Assembly (NCBI GenBank): GCA_001247695.2
Contig: LGRX02003762.1
Span: 24,890-88,889, forward strand
DNA length: 64,000 nucleotides
Origin: Cymbomonas tetramitiformis
Taxonomy: Eukaryota; Chlorophyta; Pyramimonadophyceae; Pyramimonadales; Pyramimonadaceae
Direction: 5' to 3'
Shown here piece by piece: positions 43,416 to 55,378 of the stretch (positions are counted from its first letter, which is position 1; each line of letters begins with the position of its first letter). The notes below the pieces were generated by a model. That model saw nothing but the letters and a program-made list of their open reading frames with translations, searched no databases and was not told the origin of the DNA. Position numbers and translations under genes: made by a program.

Positions 43416-43777
43416 TGTGCCAGGGGGCATGACGTAGCTGAGACCCCCTCACGATAAGGGGTGCCTGAATGCCTGAAATTGATATCAGTGGACTATTGGG
43501 AGAAATAGTAAGGGAATGTGACATCCATCTGAGCGAACAGTTAGGGAAATAATCTGTGAGCTCAGGGTGGTGAATAAAGAGAGATCACTGAGATGGTCTC
43601 TCAGACTTGGACAACAGATGAAAATAACAGTTATGCTGTCTGATTTTTCGTGAACAGAAAGATATTCTGAAAGTATATAAGATTCGATAATATGTAAAGA
43701 TATATTGCATATAGAATAATAGATCACTCCTGGGAATTCCCCTGGGACAATACTTTTGAGGCGTGCACACGGTGACA
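43416..43777 (+). mobile_element. 3' LTR-like end of the large composite
   Basis: Shares TGTGCCAGGGGGCA at the start, attgggagaaata plus agggaat in the interior, and gtgaca at the end with 21,411-21,873, but is otherwise strongly diverged and 101 bp shorter. It follows a PPT. The right boundary is inferred from gtgaca. Confidence 0.5.
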
Positions 43778-44593
43778 GCATGCCGGAGGGTATGATGTTG
43801 GGATGGCATTGCGTACATGAGTGCGCTGAGCGGTGCGCTTATGCAACGCAATGCGATGGGCAGTGAAAATGAAGTGTCGTACTACTATATTGAACTATTT
43901 TGTACAGAATTGCCACAGTGGCGGTGTTAATGTTTTTCAACCGATCACGTACCACAGTGTCATTGTTTATAATCATTACTAAAAATGCCTAAGGAAACAT
44001 GTCTGCAACAAATTGTGAAGAATAAAAGCAGTGGCATTGCCATGCTGGAATTCTCGAGTTGGAGTCGTCTTAGGGCACTGTCGCGATAGAACCACAACGG
44101 GGATCACGACTCGTATCCCGACAATAATGTCCCGATATTTGCTAAGTCCGGTACGTGTCATGCGTCGGATGCTTTCAGGACATGTCGAGATAGTGCATTT
44201 GGCCATAGGATGGTTGTGGTAAAAAAACGATTCTCCAAAGTGGTTGATATACACAGCAGTACATTCTGACGGCCAAAAATCTATAGAGGAGGTCATTTTA
44301 AGTAACAATCGGATATGGCTTCACGCAACGCAAAATGAAGCGCCGAGGCTATGTATACATCGATGTATCCTAGGCGCAATTGATAGTTATCTTGTGAGTC
44401 GTAATCGTGCCTAATTAAGTCATCCACATCAACCGATAACATCATAAAACCTTTAAATATCGATCGATAAGTTCGCACGCACTATCGTTATCAATCGATA
44501 TGCTTAGATACATTGCCACCATAACTCATCGACTGGCGGTTCGTGAGATCGCTCTCGATGCTAAACTTTGAGTTATTAGTACCTCATTAGTTG

Positions 44594-44628
<35 letters not shown>

Positions 44629-44993
44629 TGCATGCAGTGAGTCATTCGTCATTGTTTGATAGGCAAAAGAAAATGCGATATCACCCCTTGCCCTTGAATA
44701 ACCACCAAAACCAATACGTCACACAAGGAACAAGACACGGACTTGGTCGGGAAAGTGCGACGGTGACCTGTCAGCAACAAGGGTGCCGACGGATGCACTC
44801 ACAATCCGTGCACACACATTCCTTAGCTTCACAAACGTACTCCAAGATCAACATGGCACAACACCCATTTCTACCACAAATACTAACATTTCTATTCTGA
44901 ATTGAAACACATGCCCATATCAAGCACGCATGGAATGATACCTTATACAGAATTGACAGTCAGCACAATCAACGGCCGGTAATTACTCACTCA
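43778..44993. other. Intergenic region with (TA)n microsatellite
   Basis: No supported gene. A TA-dinucleotide run of about 17 units lies at 44,597-44,632, followed by a short gcatgcatgca tract. The stretch 44,880-44,993 is presumably the 3' UTR of the coiled-coil gene read on the minus strand. Confidence 0.5.
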
Positions 44994-45200
44994 TCAAAAG
45001 TGGAATGATTCAGTTTCTTCTTTCTCTGCCGCTGTGATACCACCGGCAGGTAGGTCATGTGCATCTGGATTAGATGTCGGATTGTCATCTGCAGCTGGAT
45101 GATGATGCATCTGGATGAGAAGGGGATTATGCACCCGGACTTCTGTCTGGGGACGAGCGATGCCTTGCATGCTTGTATCATTACCCGGAACACCAGATTC
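44994..45200 (-). CDS. Coiled-coil giant gene, terminal exon
   Basis: The acceptor is tcttggacag at 45,201-45,203. The frame continues in phase 0 from the preceding donor (CAG|GTGAGC at 45,525/45,526). It encodes 68 polar residues (ESGVPGNDTSMQGIARPQ and on) and ends TGA at 44,994. The exon is supported by the phase match and the absence of stops; its composition is unremarkable. Confidence 0.55.
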   Translation of the reverse strand, partial: ESGVPGNDTSMQGIARPQTEVRVHNPLLIQMHHHPAADDNPTSNPDAHDLPAGGITAAEKEETESFHF

Positions 45201-45525
45201 CTGTCCAAGATATTGGGTCAGCATCTCAGAAGGTGGTCAGCATTGAAAGTCTTGCAACACACATTAGTTAATGCGAGGGATGCAGAAATTCGCGTGACCT
45301 TCTTTCCAAGGGACATATGCCTATGGTGGCACAGGACAAGGCTCTACCACAGTACCGCAAAAACATAACTGGCAGTACAGGTTGTCGTCGCAGGTAGATT
45401 TGGACAAACCTGTGAAGATCAAATGATGCACATGTTTGCATACAGTAAACAACTGCAGCACATGCGGTGCGCAAAGCTCTATGCCATGACAGCAGGGCAG
45501 ACATTCCAAAGACCATGCAGCTCAC

Positions 45526-48500
45526 CTGACCAACGCGGCTCGCGGCTCGGAGCTGCTCCATCTGCAGCTCCAGCATATGCTGCTGCTGCTGCATGAGCCG
45601 CTCCTGTTGCTGTTGCAGTTTTTTCTGCTGTCGTTGCAGCTCCTGAAGTTCCTGCTGCTGTAGGAATGCGCCACGAGGCCGCGCATCTTCTGCTTGTGGC
45701 CAAGCCTGAACCGAAGGGGCACTTGCTAGAAGCCGATCAGGAAGCTCTACAAGGTTCCGCCCATCTGTGCCTTCCCTGACCTCTCCTTCATGTCCCCCAT
45801 CCGCGCCGACCGCCTCGAACGGGCCTTGCTGCAGGTGCCTCATCCTTTCTCTCATCACCTGCACCTCATCGGCCGAGAAGGCTTCACTCAGCCCTCGGCC
45901 TAACCTGCATGTCCTGACCGGCTCCGCATTATCCTGGGCCTCTGCCTCATGCGCCAACGCATTGAGCAAGCTCTGCTGCAACTGCCGCATCTCTATCTGC
46001 AGCTCCTGCACCTTGTCTCCGGGAACGATGCTTAGCCGGCAAACCCCAGAGGCAGCCCCCTGCAGAGGCGCCTGTGTACTGCCCAGCACCGCCTCTGCCT
46101 CTACTCCTTCATGCTGGGAGATATCAACGAATCTCTGCTCCATCTGCTGGAGGTCATACCTCAAAGTGCACACCTGCTGCTGGGATAGCGACACGCTCAG
46201 CGCTCTGCCTTCACGGGCGCGCTCCTCCTCAACTGCCTCGGGGCTGCCTGCCGCTGCTTCGACGACCGGGTCCTCCTGCTCCATGACCTCGAAGCTCTGC
46301 CGCAGGCACTGCATCTTATGCCTCAGCTCCTGTACATTCTCTGCTGGGAACCAAACGCTAAGACCTCTCCCCATTCGGTGCGCCTCTGTACTGCCTGCTG
46401 TCTCCCCCTCGTGTTCGAGAGCACTGAGCAAGCTCTGCTGCAGCAAGTGCAGCTCGTCTCGCAGACATTGCACCTTCTTGGTGGGCACCATGATGCTCAA
46501 CCCTCTCGCTACCCGGCCGCCCTCCTGGTGAACTGGCTTTATATTTCCCTCGGATGCCCTTGCTTCACCGTGGAGATCTCCAAGAAAGCGCACGCTCCTT
46601 GTTGGACAGGTGGCGCCTGGTTCCGGGCTCGGGAGGCATCCTGCTTCACTTGTGACGCTGTGCACGCTGTCAGCTGCCATCTCTACTGCCACCTCCGCAG
46701 TTGGATCAGTGACGAGCACCAAGCGCCGCCGTACCTGCCGCATCTTGTCTCGCAACCGCTGCCACTTCTCGACCGCAGTACTGCTGTCTTCCTCCAGTCC
46801 GACCCCCAGCTCCACCCTCTCTCTTGCGCCCCCATCTCCTTCGCCCCCTGCGTATGCAGTGAGGGATTCAGCAATAATGGAGATGTCGCGTGGAAAGAGA
46901 TCTCCTTCGCCCCCTGCGTGCTCGATGGTCTTCATCAAGCTCTGCTGCAGCTGCTGTATCTCATCCCTCAGCCCCTGGGCCTCCCCTGCGGGAACTTCTG
47001 TGCTCTTTCGCCGTGCCCCTCGAGCAACGCCTGCCAACTCATCAGCCCCAGAATCGCTCCCCTCGCCCTCTTCCTCCTCCTCCTCCTCCGTCGCCGTGCA
47101 GACGCTATCCTGCAGCTTTTGCATCTCAGCACGCATTTCCTGCACCTTCTGCACAGGAAATACGCGGCTCAGCCCTCGCCCCACCGGTCTCGAATTCGCC
47201 TCACTCGCTCCGGCAGTCTCTGCTGCAGCTACCTCTTTCTCAATGGCCTCAATCAAGCTCGTCTTTAGAAGCCGCATCTCACCTCGCAGATCCTTCACCG
47301 CATCGGATGGCAGCACGAACGCCTCCAGCCCCGGTCCTGGCTGGTCGGCCTCCCCTGTGCCGCCCTCCGAGATCGCCAGTGGGGTGCTCGCATCACGATT
47401 ACTTAAACCATAGGCCATCTGATTACCCTGCTCATCTGCTGTCATGGGTTGCGTCTCATCCTGACCAACCGCCACCTCTCCGGTTTGCATGGCGCTTTCC
47501 ACTGTCGGTTCTGGCCCGGCCCCCAACTCCGCGGTTGGATCAGTGACGAGCACCAAGCACTGCCGTACCTGCCGCATCTTGTCTCGCAACCGCTGCCACT
47601 TCTCGACCGCAGTACTGCTGTCTTCCTCCAGTCCGACCCCCAGCTCCACCCTCTCTCTTGCGCCCCCATCTCCTTCGCCCCCTGCGTATGCAGTGAGGGA
47701 TTCAGCAATAATGGAGATGTCGCGTGGAAAGAGATCTCCTTCGCCCCCTGCGTGCTCGATGGTCTTCATCAAGCTCTGCTGCAGCTGCTGTATCTCATCC
47801 CTCAGCCCCTGGGCCTCCCCTGCAGGAACTTCTGTGCTCTTCCGCCGTGCCCCTCGAGCAACGCCTGCCAACTCATCAGCCCCAGAATCGCTCCCCTCGC
47901 CCTCTTCCTCCTCCTCCTCCTCCGTCGCCGTGCAGACGCTATCCTGCAGCTTTTGCATCTCAGCACGCATTTCCTGCACCTTCTGCACAGGAAATACGCG
48001 GCTCAGCCCTCGCCCCACCGGTCTCGAATTCGCCTCACTCGCTCCGGCAGTCTCTGCTGCAGCTACCTCTTTCTCAATGGCCTCAATCAAGCTCGTCTTT
48101 AGAAGCCGCATCTCACCTCGCAGATCCTTCACCGCATCGGATGGCAGCACGAACGCCTCCAGCCCCGGTCCTGGCTGGTCGGCCTCCCCTGTGCCGCCCT
48201 CCGAGATCGCCAGTGGGGTGCTCGCATCACGATTACTTAAACCATAGGCCATCTGATTACCCTGCTCATCTGCTGTCATGGGTTGCGCCTCATCCTGACC
48301 AACCGCCACCTCTCCGGTTTGCATGGCGCTTTCCACTGTCGGTTCTGGCCCGGCCCCCAACTCCGCGGTTGGATCAGTGACGAGCACCAAGCACTGCCGT
48401 ACCTGCCGCATCTTGTCTCGCAACCGCTGCCACTTCTCGACCGCAGTACTGCTGTCTTCCTCCAGTCCGACCCCCAGCTCCACCCTCTCTCTTGCGCCCC

Positions 48501-51500
48501 CATCTCCTTCGCCCCCTGCGTATGCAGTGAGGGATTCAGCAATAATGGAGATGTCGCGTGGAAAGAGATCTCCTTCGCCCCCTGCGTGCTCGATGGTCTT
48601 CATCAAGCTCTGCTGCAGCTGCTGTATCTCATCCCTCAGCCCCTGGGCCTCCCCTGCAGGAACTTCTGTGCTCTTTCGCCGTGCCCCTCGAGCAACGCCT
48701 GCCAACTCATCAGCCCCAGAATCGCTCCCCTCGCCCTCTTCCTCCTCCTCCTCCTCCTCCTCCGTCGCCGTGCAGACGCTATCCTGCAGCTTTTGCATCT
48801 CAGCACGCATTTCCTGCACCTTCTGCACAGGAAATGCGCGGCTCAGCCCTCGCCCCACCGGTCTCGAATTCGCCTCACTCGCTCCGGCAGTCTCTGCTGC
48901 AGCTACCTCTTTCTCAATGGCCTCAATCAAGCTCGTCTTTAGAAGCCGCATCTCACCTCGCAGATCCTTCACCGCATCGGATGGCAGCACGAACGCCTCC
49001 AGCCCCGGTCCTGGCTGGTCGGCCTCCCCTGTGCCGCCCTCCGAGATCGCCAGTGGGGTGCTCGCATCATAGGCCATCTGATTACCCTGCTCATCTGCTG
49101 TCATGGGTTGCGTCTCATCCTGACCAACCGCCACCTCTCCGGTTTGCATGGCGCTTTCCACTGTCGGTTCTGGCCCGGCCCCCAACTCCGCGGTTGGATC
49201 AGTGACGAGCACCAAGCACTGCCGTACCTGCCGCATCTTGTCTCGCAACCGCTGCCACTTCTCGACCGCAGTACTGCTGTCTTCCTCCAGTCCGACCCCC
49301 AGCTCCACCCTCTCTCTTGCGCCCCCATCTCCTTCGCCCCCTGCGTATGCAGTGAGGGATTCAGCAATAATGGAGATGTCGCGTGGAAAGAGATCTCCTT
49401 CGCCCCCTGCGTGCTCGATGGTCTTCATCAAGCTCTGCTGCAGCTGCTGTATCTCATCCCTCAGCCCCTGGGCCTCCCCTGCAGGAACTTCTGTGCTCTT
49501 TCGCCGTGCCCCTCGAGCAACGCCTGCCAACTCATCAGCCCCAGAATCGCTCCCCTCGCCCTCTTCCTCCTCCTCCTCCTCCGTCGCCGTGCAGACGCTA
49601 TCCTGCAGCTTTTGCATCTCAGCACGCATTTCCTGCACCTTCTGCACAGGAAATACGCGGCTCAGCCCTCGCCCCACCGGTCTCGAATTCGCCTCACTCG
49701 CTCCGGCAGTCTCTGCTGCAGCTACCTCTTTCTCAATGGCCTCAATCAAGCTCGTCTTTAGAAGCCGCATCTCACCTCGCAGATCCTTCACCGCATCGGA
49801 TGGCAGCACGAACGCCTCCAGCCCCGGTCCTGGCTGGTCGGCCTCCCCTGTGCCGCCCTCCGAGATCGCCAGTGGGGTGCTCGCATCACGATTACTTAAA
49901 CCATAGGCCATCTGATTACCCTGCTCATCTGCTGTCATGGGTTGCGCCTCATCCTGACCAACCGCCACCTCTCCGGTTTGCATGGCGCTTTCCACTGTCG
50001 GTTCTGGCCCGGCCCCCAACTCCGCGGTTGGATCAGTGACGAGCACCAAGCACTGCCGTACCTGCCGCATCTTGTCTCGCAACCGCTGCCACTTCTCGAC
50101 CGCAGTACTGCTGTCTTCCTCCAGTCCGACCCCCAGCTCCACCCTCTCTCTTGCGCCCCCATCTCCTTCGCCCCCTGCGTATGCAGTGAGGGATTCAGCA
50201 ATAATGGAGATGTCGCGTGGAAAGAGATCTCCTTCGCCCCCTGCGTGCTCGATGGTCTTCATCAAGCTCTGCTGCAGCTGCTGTATCTCATCCCTCAGCC
50301 CCTGGGCCTCCCCTGCAGGAACTTCTGTGCTCTTCCGCCGTGCCCCTCGAGCAACGCCTGCCAACTCATCAGCCCCAGAATCGCTCCCCTTGCCCTCTTC
50401 CTCTTCCTCCTCCTCCTCCGTCGCCGTGCAGACGCTATCCTGCAGCTTTTGCATCTCAGCACGCATTTCCTGCACCTTCTGCACAGGAAATACGCGGCTC
50501 AGCCCTCGCCCCACCGGTCTCGAATTCACCTCACTCGCTCCGGCAGTCTCTGCTGCAGCTACCTCTTTCTCAATGGCCTCAATCAAGCTCGTCTTTAGAA
50601 GCCGCATCTCACCTCGCAGATCCTTCACCGCATCGGATGGCAGCACGAACGCCTCCAGCCCCGGTCCTGGCTGGTCGGCCTCCCCTGTGCCGCCCTCCGA
50701 GATCGCCAGTGGGGTGCTCGCATCCGCCCCGTCGTGCCCCAAGGCCATGGTTGTGCACCGGGTTGTCTGTCCCGACTTGCTCACCACCTTCTGCACATCC
50801 TCATAGGGGACGGCCTCCGTCACAGCACCGCTGTTTGCTTTTGCCGTCTCAATCTCTTTCAATTGAACCCCCCGCATATCCTTCTCCCTGGACTCCTCTC
50901 TTGCAACCTCCGTACCACCTGCCGCCACCTCTTGCTGCTCGATGGCGCCGGCGAAGCTCGTCTGCAGCCTTGCCGTCTCGGCCCTCGACACGCTGCCCGC
51001 GTGCATCAGCACTACGCTCGTCTCTTCAATGCCCGCCTGAGGTGCACCCAAGTGGCCGACAAGCTCCAAGGCAGAGGCCACCTTCACGGAGTCAGCCGCC
51101 CATTCCTCGTATATTCTGTGCACCAGGCGCTCCTCCCCAGCACCCCGTTGCTGCGGCGGTTCCGAGGTTGGGGGTGCTGAGTCACAAGTGGTCACAGGCA
51201 GCCCCTCGTGCAGCTCCGCCGCAAGCTTCTCCCGCCGGCCCGCCTCTTCACTGAACATCAAATTCACCTTCCTGACGGCGTTCCGCAAAGAGAAGCTTCG
51301 CAGCCTATACTCTTCTACCTCAGCCCTCAACGTCTCCGTCAAGGAGTGGCTCTGATCAAGCTGCTGGGGATCATTGCTGGCAGCCACCTCGTCAGCCACA
51401 TGCCCCGGCGCATCCACCTCCATGTGCTGCCGCACAGGCTGCATCAGCTTATCTCGGGTGACAACCCCATCAGGCCGCTCCGCTTGTGCCACACGCGCAT

Positions 51501-54479
51501 CCAGCTCGGTGGCAATGCACACTTTCACGGCTTCCGCCGCCCACAACTCATACTTCATCCGCGCCATGAGCCCCGCCGCAGCCTCACACCCTTCCCAACT
51601 CCCTCCCCTCTCGCCGACGACGTGCCTCCCCTCCGTCGGTGGCACAGCCATTGCCTCGGCACCCATCCAGTCCCCATCCGCTCGCAGTGGCGACAGCTCT
51701 TCGAGTCGGGGCGCTGCCCTTGTGTGAACGGAGGGTGTGCCTGCCACTGCTGGGAATGTATCTCCTTCAACCAGCTCCACCACCACCTCTTGATGGGTGC
51801 CATCCCCTGTCACTCCAACGTCACGCTCCAAGCCTGCCACTCCAACGTCACGCTCCAAGCCTGCCACTCCAACGTCACGCTCAAGCCTGCCACTCCAACG
51901 TCACGCTCCAAGCCTGCCACTCCAACGTCACGCTCCAAGCCTGCCACTCCAACGTCACGCTCCAAGCCTGCCACTCCAACGTCACGCTCCATGCCTGCCA
52001 CTCCAACGTCACGCTCCAAGCCTGCCACTCCAGCGTCACGCTCCAAGCCTACCACTCCAACGTCACGCTCCAAGCCTGCCACTCCAACGTCACGCTCCCT
52101 GAGCTGCGCCTCCAGGTTACCCCCCTCCAGCAGCGCATCCGTTTCCTCGTCGGAGCTTATGTCCGAGTGGACATCCTGGTATTCCGAGCATGTGGTTTCC
52201 GAGGGCTCCAATGGCGCCGAGCCCGCTTGCTCCAGCTCTTGGGAGCCTGACTTCACCTCTGCCCCGGTCCCATGAGCCTCCCCCGCTGTCTGGACTGTGT
52301 GCTCCGGCTCCTCCTTGACACAGTGGCGCGACTCGGGCTCCAAATTTGGCTGGGTGAGGCTCTGCCGGGTCGCAGCCGCCGCTTCCACGAGCTTGCTGGG
52401 CGCGTCCGAGCACGCCCGCGCAAGCCACTCCGGTTGATCGTACATGGTCAGCCCGTCGGCTGGCGGCCCTGGCGCGTCTGTTGCCACGTGGCCCTGCTCA
52501 GGGCGCATGCCTCCATCGCGGACAACCGTCTCGTGAGCTGCCAGTGACTCCGGCGCATCCACTGACACGTGGCTCTGCTCAGGCTGCAGGCACTTCTCCT
52601 TGCCAGCCATCTCACCGGCCAGTGGCTCCACAGTATCCGCCTGGCACCCCCCGTCCGACACGACCAGAGGCTCGGCCGCCTGCGTGACCTCTGCCTCAGA
52701 GGCGCACAGCTTCACAGCATCTGCGGCCCACACCTCATAGTTCATGTCAGCCGCACGATCAGCCCTTCGAGCTGCTTCGTGGCCATTATTTGCCTCGAAT
52801 GGCTCCGCCTTCGCCGCCTGCACCTCGAGCTGCATCCATGCGCACTCCTTCAAAGCACTCCCCGACCACACCTCATACATCATGCGAGCCATGAGCTCCA
52901 CCACCACCTCTTGATGGGTGCAATCCCCTGTTTCATCATCCGCGCGGCCACCCTCTGGCAGAGGACCCTCCACCACCTCATGCCCGCGCGCGTCTTCATG
53001 TCTCGACGGCCTTGGTGAGGGGCAGGGATCTGGGGCTTCGAGGAGGAGTTCCTGCAGGGGTCCCTGGAAACCTGGAAGCTTCACTGCATCTTCCGTCCGC
53101 TCCTTCGTTCCGGCGGTGCGGAGCTCTGCGCTCGCCTCTGCTTCCCCCCCGAGCCCTCCGCCTGGCTCCCCTTGCCTCTTCGTTCCCCCCTCCTCGATGC
53201 CTGCAACTGCTGCCTCCCTGTGGCCGGCGCCAGATGTGAGGCTTGGCTGCAGCCATTGGCCTGTCCCTTGGGCCTTCTGCGGTGTCTCCTTGCCGACTAC
53301 ACTTCCTGCCGCGCGCCCTTGCATCAACACAGCCTTCTCCCTCGTGCTCCTACGCGCACCTCTAGCTCGTTCAAGCTCAATCGCAGTTGAGGAGGCTAGG
53401 GGAGCGCGGACGTAAACCACCCTCCGGTGCACCATCTGCACTCGCCCTTCTTGTGTTTGCTTTTCCTCCATGCCAGAGACCACCGCATCGCGGTTCATCT
53501 TGACAGCTTCCACCGGATCCGAGAGCACCAGCTTCTTCACCTCCAGCTCCTCTGAGCTATGCATGGGAGTTGGCGCAGTGCTCAGCTTCCCAATGGTGAC
53601 AGATGCGCTGCGCTTTCCCGTGCTGTCCCGAGCTGCCTGCGCCTGGCTGGCGAGCTCCCCCTCGACGGGCCTTGCCGGCGCCACCAAGGCGTCCTGCTCC
53701 CTGGTGGCGCACACCTTCACGGCCTCCGCCACCCATAAGGCGCACAAGGTCCGCGCCATGAACTCCTGCACGGAGTGTGCGTCTTGCCTCCCTCGCTCAT
53801 CATCATCATCATCATCGTCATCATCATCACATTCACCGCCAACCGATCCTGCGGTCCGTGCTGCGAGAGGTGCCTGCGACTTGACCTTCACGCCCTCCTC
53901 CTCCGCCCCGCTCTGCACCGAGGAGCTGGCTTCGTAGCTGGCTTCAGATCGGACATCGGTGTACTCGGAGTCGGACTCGCCGTGCAGGGCCGAGCTCGGG
54001 GACCCCCAGGCTGGCTCGTCGGGTCCTTCGCCGCTGCTGCTCCTCCTTCTGAGATGCGCCTCTTCGCCGCCGCTGCTCCTCCTTCTGAGATGCGCCTCCT
54101 TCTGCCGCTGCTGCTCAAGCTCGTTCTGGGCCTGCTCCTGTAGTCCGTGCTTGGAATTTCGCCGCGGCAGATTCTGCAGAGCCGCCACTGCATTGCTGTT
54201 CTCCCTGTCCCCTCCGCCTGGGTGTGGCTGCACAGGCTGCTCCTGAGCGGCCGGCATGTCGGCCGGCGGCTCCGGCCCTTTCACCGGCTCAAAGGTATCC
54301 GAGGCCGCAGGGTCCGTGTGAAGGGCCATTTTGAGAGCTTCCAGGGCGCCTACGGTGTACCCCAGCTTCGCTCTCAGCACCTCACGCCGCCGCCGCCGGG
54401 GCGACACCTCCCCGGTTGCCACGCCGGTCGCATCAAGCTCCCCGAATACCTCGCGTACATAGTCCCGCGCCACCGAAAC
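45526..54479 (-). CDS. Coiled-coil giant gene, main exon with nested repeats
   Basis: Minus-strand exon of ~9 kb. The acceptor is gggtcgcacag before GTTTCG (54,479) and the donor is CAG|GTGAGC at 45,525. In order it encodes: a charged N-terminal part with an acidic DDDDDDDDDERG tract; about five degenerate copies of a YEVWAADAVKLCA-like motif (53,700-51,080); eleven or so 27-bp repeats encoding AGLERDVGV (52,110-51,800); four full plus one partial 278-residue repeats (50,725-46,650); further coiled-coil modules (KVQELQIEMRQLQQSLL and relatives); and a Gln/Leu-rich coil (LQQQQERLMQQQQHMLEL). One base is missing in the 27-bp array near 51,881, so the frame slips by one. The product looks like a filamentous or scaffolding coiled-coil protein with no known family. 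Confidence 0.7.
46650..50725 (-). repeat. Near-identical ~834-bp coding tandem repeats
   Basis: Units begin at about 50,725, 49,888, 49,063, 48,229 and 47,395 (minus strand, DASTPLAISEGGTGEADQPG). Lengths are 825-840 bp; differences are mainly the number of GAG codons in a Glu run and loss of GLSNR codons in one unit. The fifth unit is truncated after the RLVLVTDPTAE segment. Near-identity implies recent unequal crossing-over or gene conversion. Confidence 0.85.
51800..52110 (-). repeat. 27-bp coding minisatellite (AGLERDVGV)
   Basis: About eleven units of ccactccaacgtcacgctcc plus aagcctg on the plus strand. One unit near 51,881 is 26 bp, causing the only frameshift seen in the gene. Confidence 0.8.
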
Positions 54480-54781
54480 CTGTGCGACCCCAGAAGACCG
54501 AGCCACCGTGAAGAGGATGGCTTAGGCAGATGATCTGACTCAGCTGGGGCCTCTGTGCAGGCAAGTCAAAGGCGATCCCGCCAGACCTGTCATCATACAT
54601 GATCGTGGCAGCTGCGCCAGGCGCACCAGCTCGGCAGCCGCAGCGCACCTGCTGCTGCACCGACATCGGGCCTGGAGGAGCGAGACTGGACAGCTCAGGC
54701 AGGGAGCCCGGAGAGAGAGAGTCGGTGATGCGCGCTTGGCAGGAGCAGGGCGGGTGAGGCAAGGGCAGGCAGCAAAGTCAC

Positions 54782-54850
54782 CTGCGTAGTCATCTCCAAC
54801 ATCTTCTCTGCATGGAGCGTCTCCAGGCGCTTCCGCGACATCTCGCTCTC
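54782..54850 (-). CDS. Coiled-coil giant gene, 69-nt exon
   Basis: The acceptor is ggggctgtgcag and the donor is CAG|GTGACT. It encodes 23 residues, ESEMSRKRLETLHAEKMLEM plus TTQ, continuing the heptad-rich coil of the exon at 55,379 and joining the next exon in phase 0. Confidence 0.65.
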
Positions 54851-55378
54851 CTGCACAGCCCCAGGGGAGCACACGCGGCCAGGTGGCGATGGCCTCAGGC
54901 TCGGCGCGCAAGGAGGGTCACAATTGGGGGCCCAGATTTGCCCGCGCAATGGGTGTTGCTCACATTTCATTTCATCTGTGGTCTCGCATTGCACCGCGGC
55001 CCAGTCATCTCACGCGATAGGTGCGCGCGCACTTGCCAGGTGCACCCTCACGGGCGCTTCCTCGCCATCCTAGCACAAGCGTGCACGAGGGAGGGAGCTC
55101 ATCCGCGAAACGCAAATCTGCGCAGCCGCAGCACAGAGCACGCATCGTCATATACACTGAACGGCACGAGGTCCGCCGGCAAAAGGCAGCCCACCATCAT
55201 CCCAGTGGATGTGAAAACCCTCGCACACCGCCCCCACATCACGACCTTCACACGCCACCCACACATCACAGCGCCCGCACGCCGTCCACGCATCACGGCC
55301 CTCGTGTGCGTGACGCGCGTGCCGTATGAATTATCCGAAGGATCGATGCTGTGCGATGCCGGCACGGCAAGTACCCAC

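Noticed and set aside
46318..51254. Long plus-strand open frames across the 834-bp repeats
   Set aside because: They are antisense shadows of the coiled-coil exon: Ser/Pro/Leu-rich, repeated exactly with the repeat unit, and without splice or domain support.
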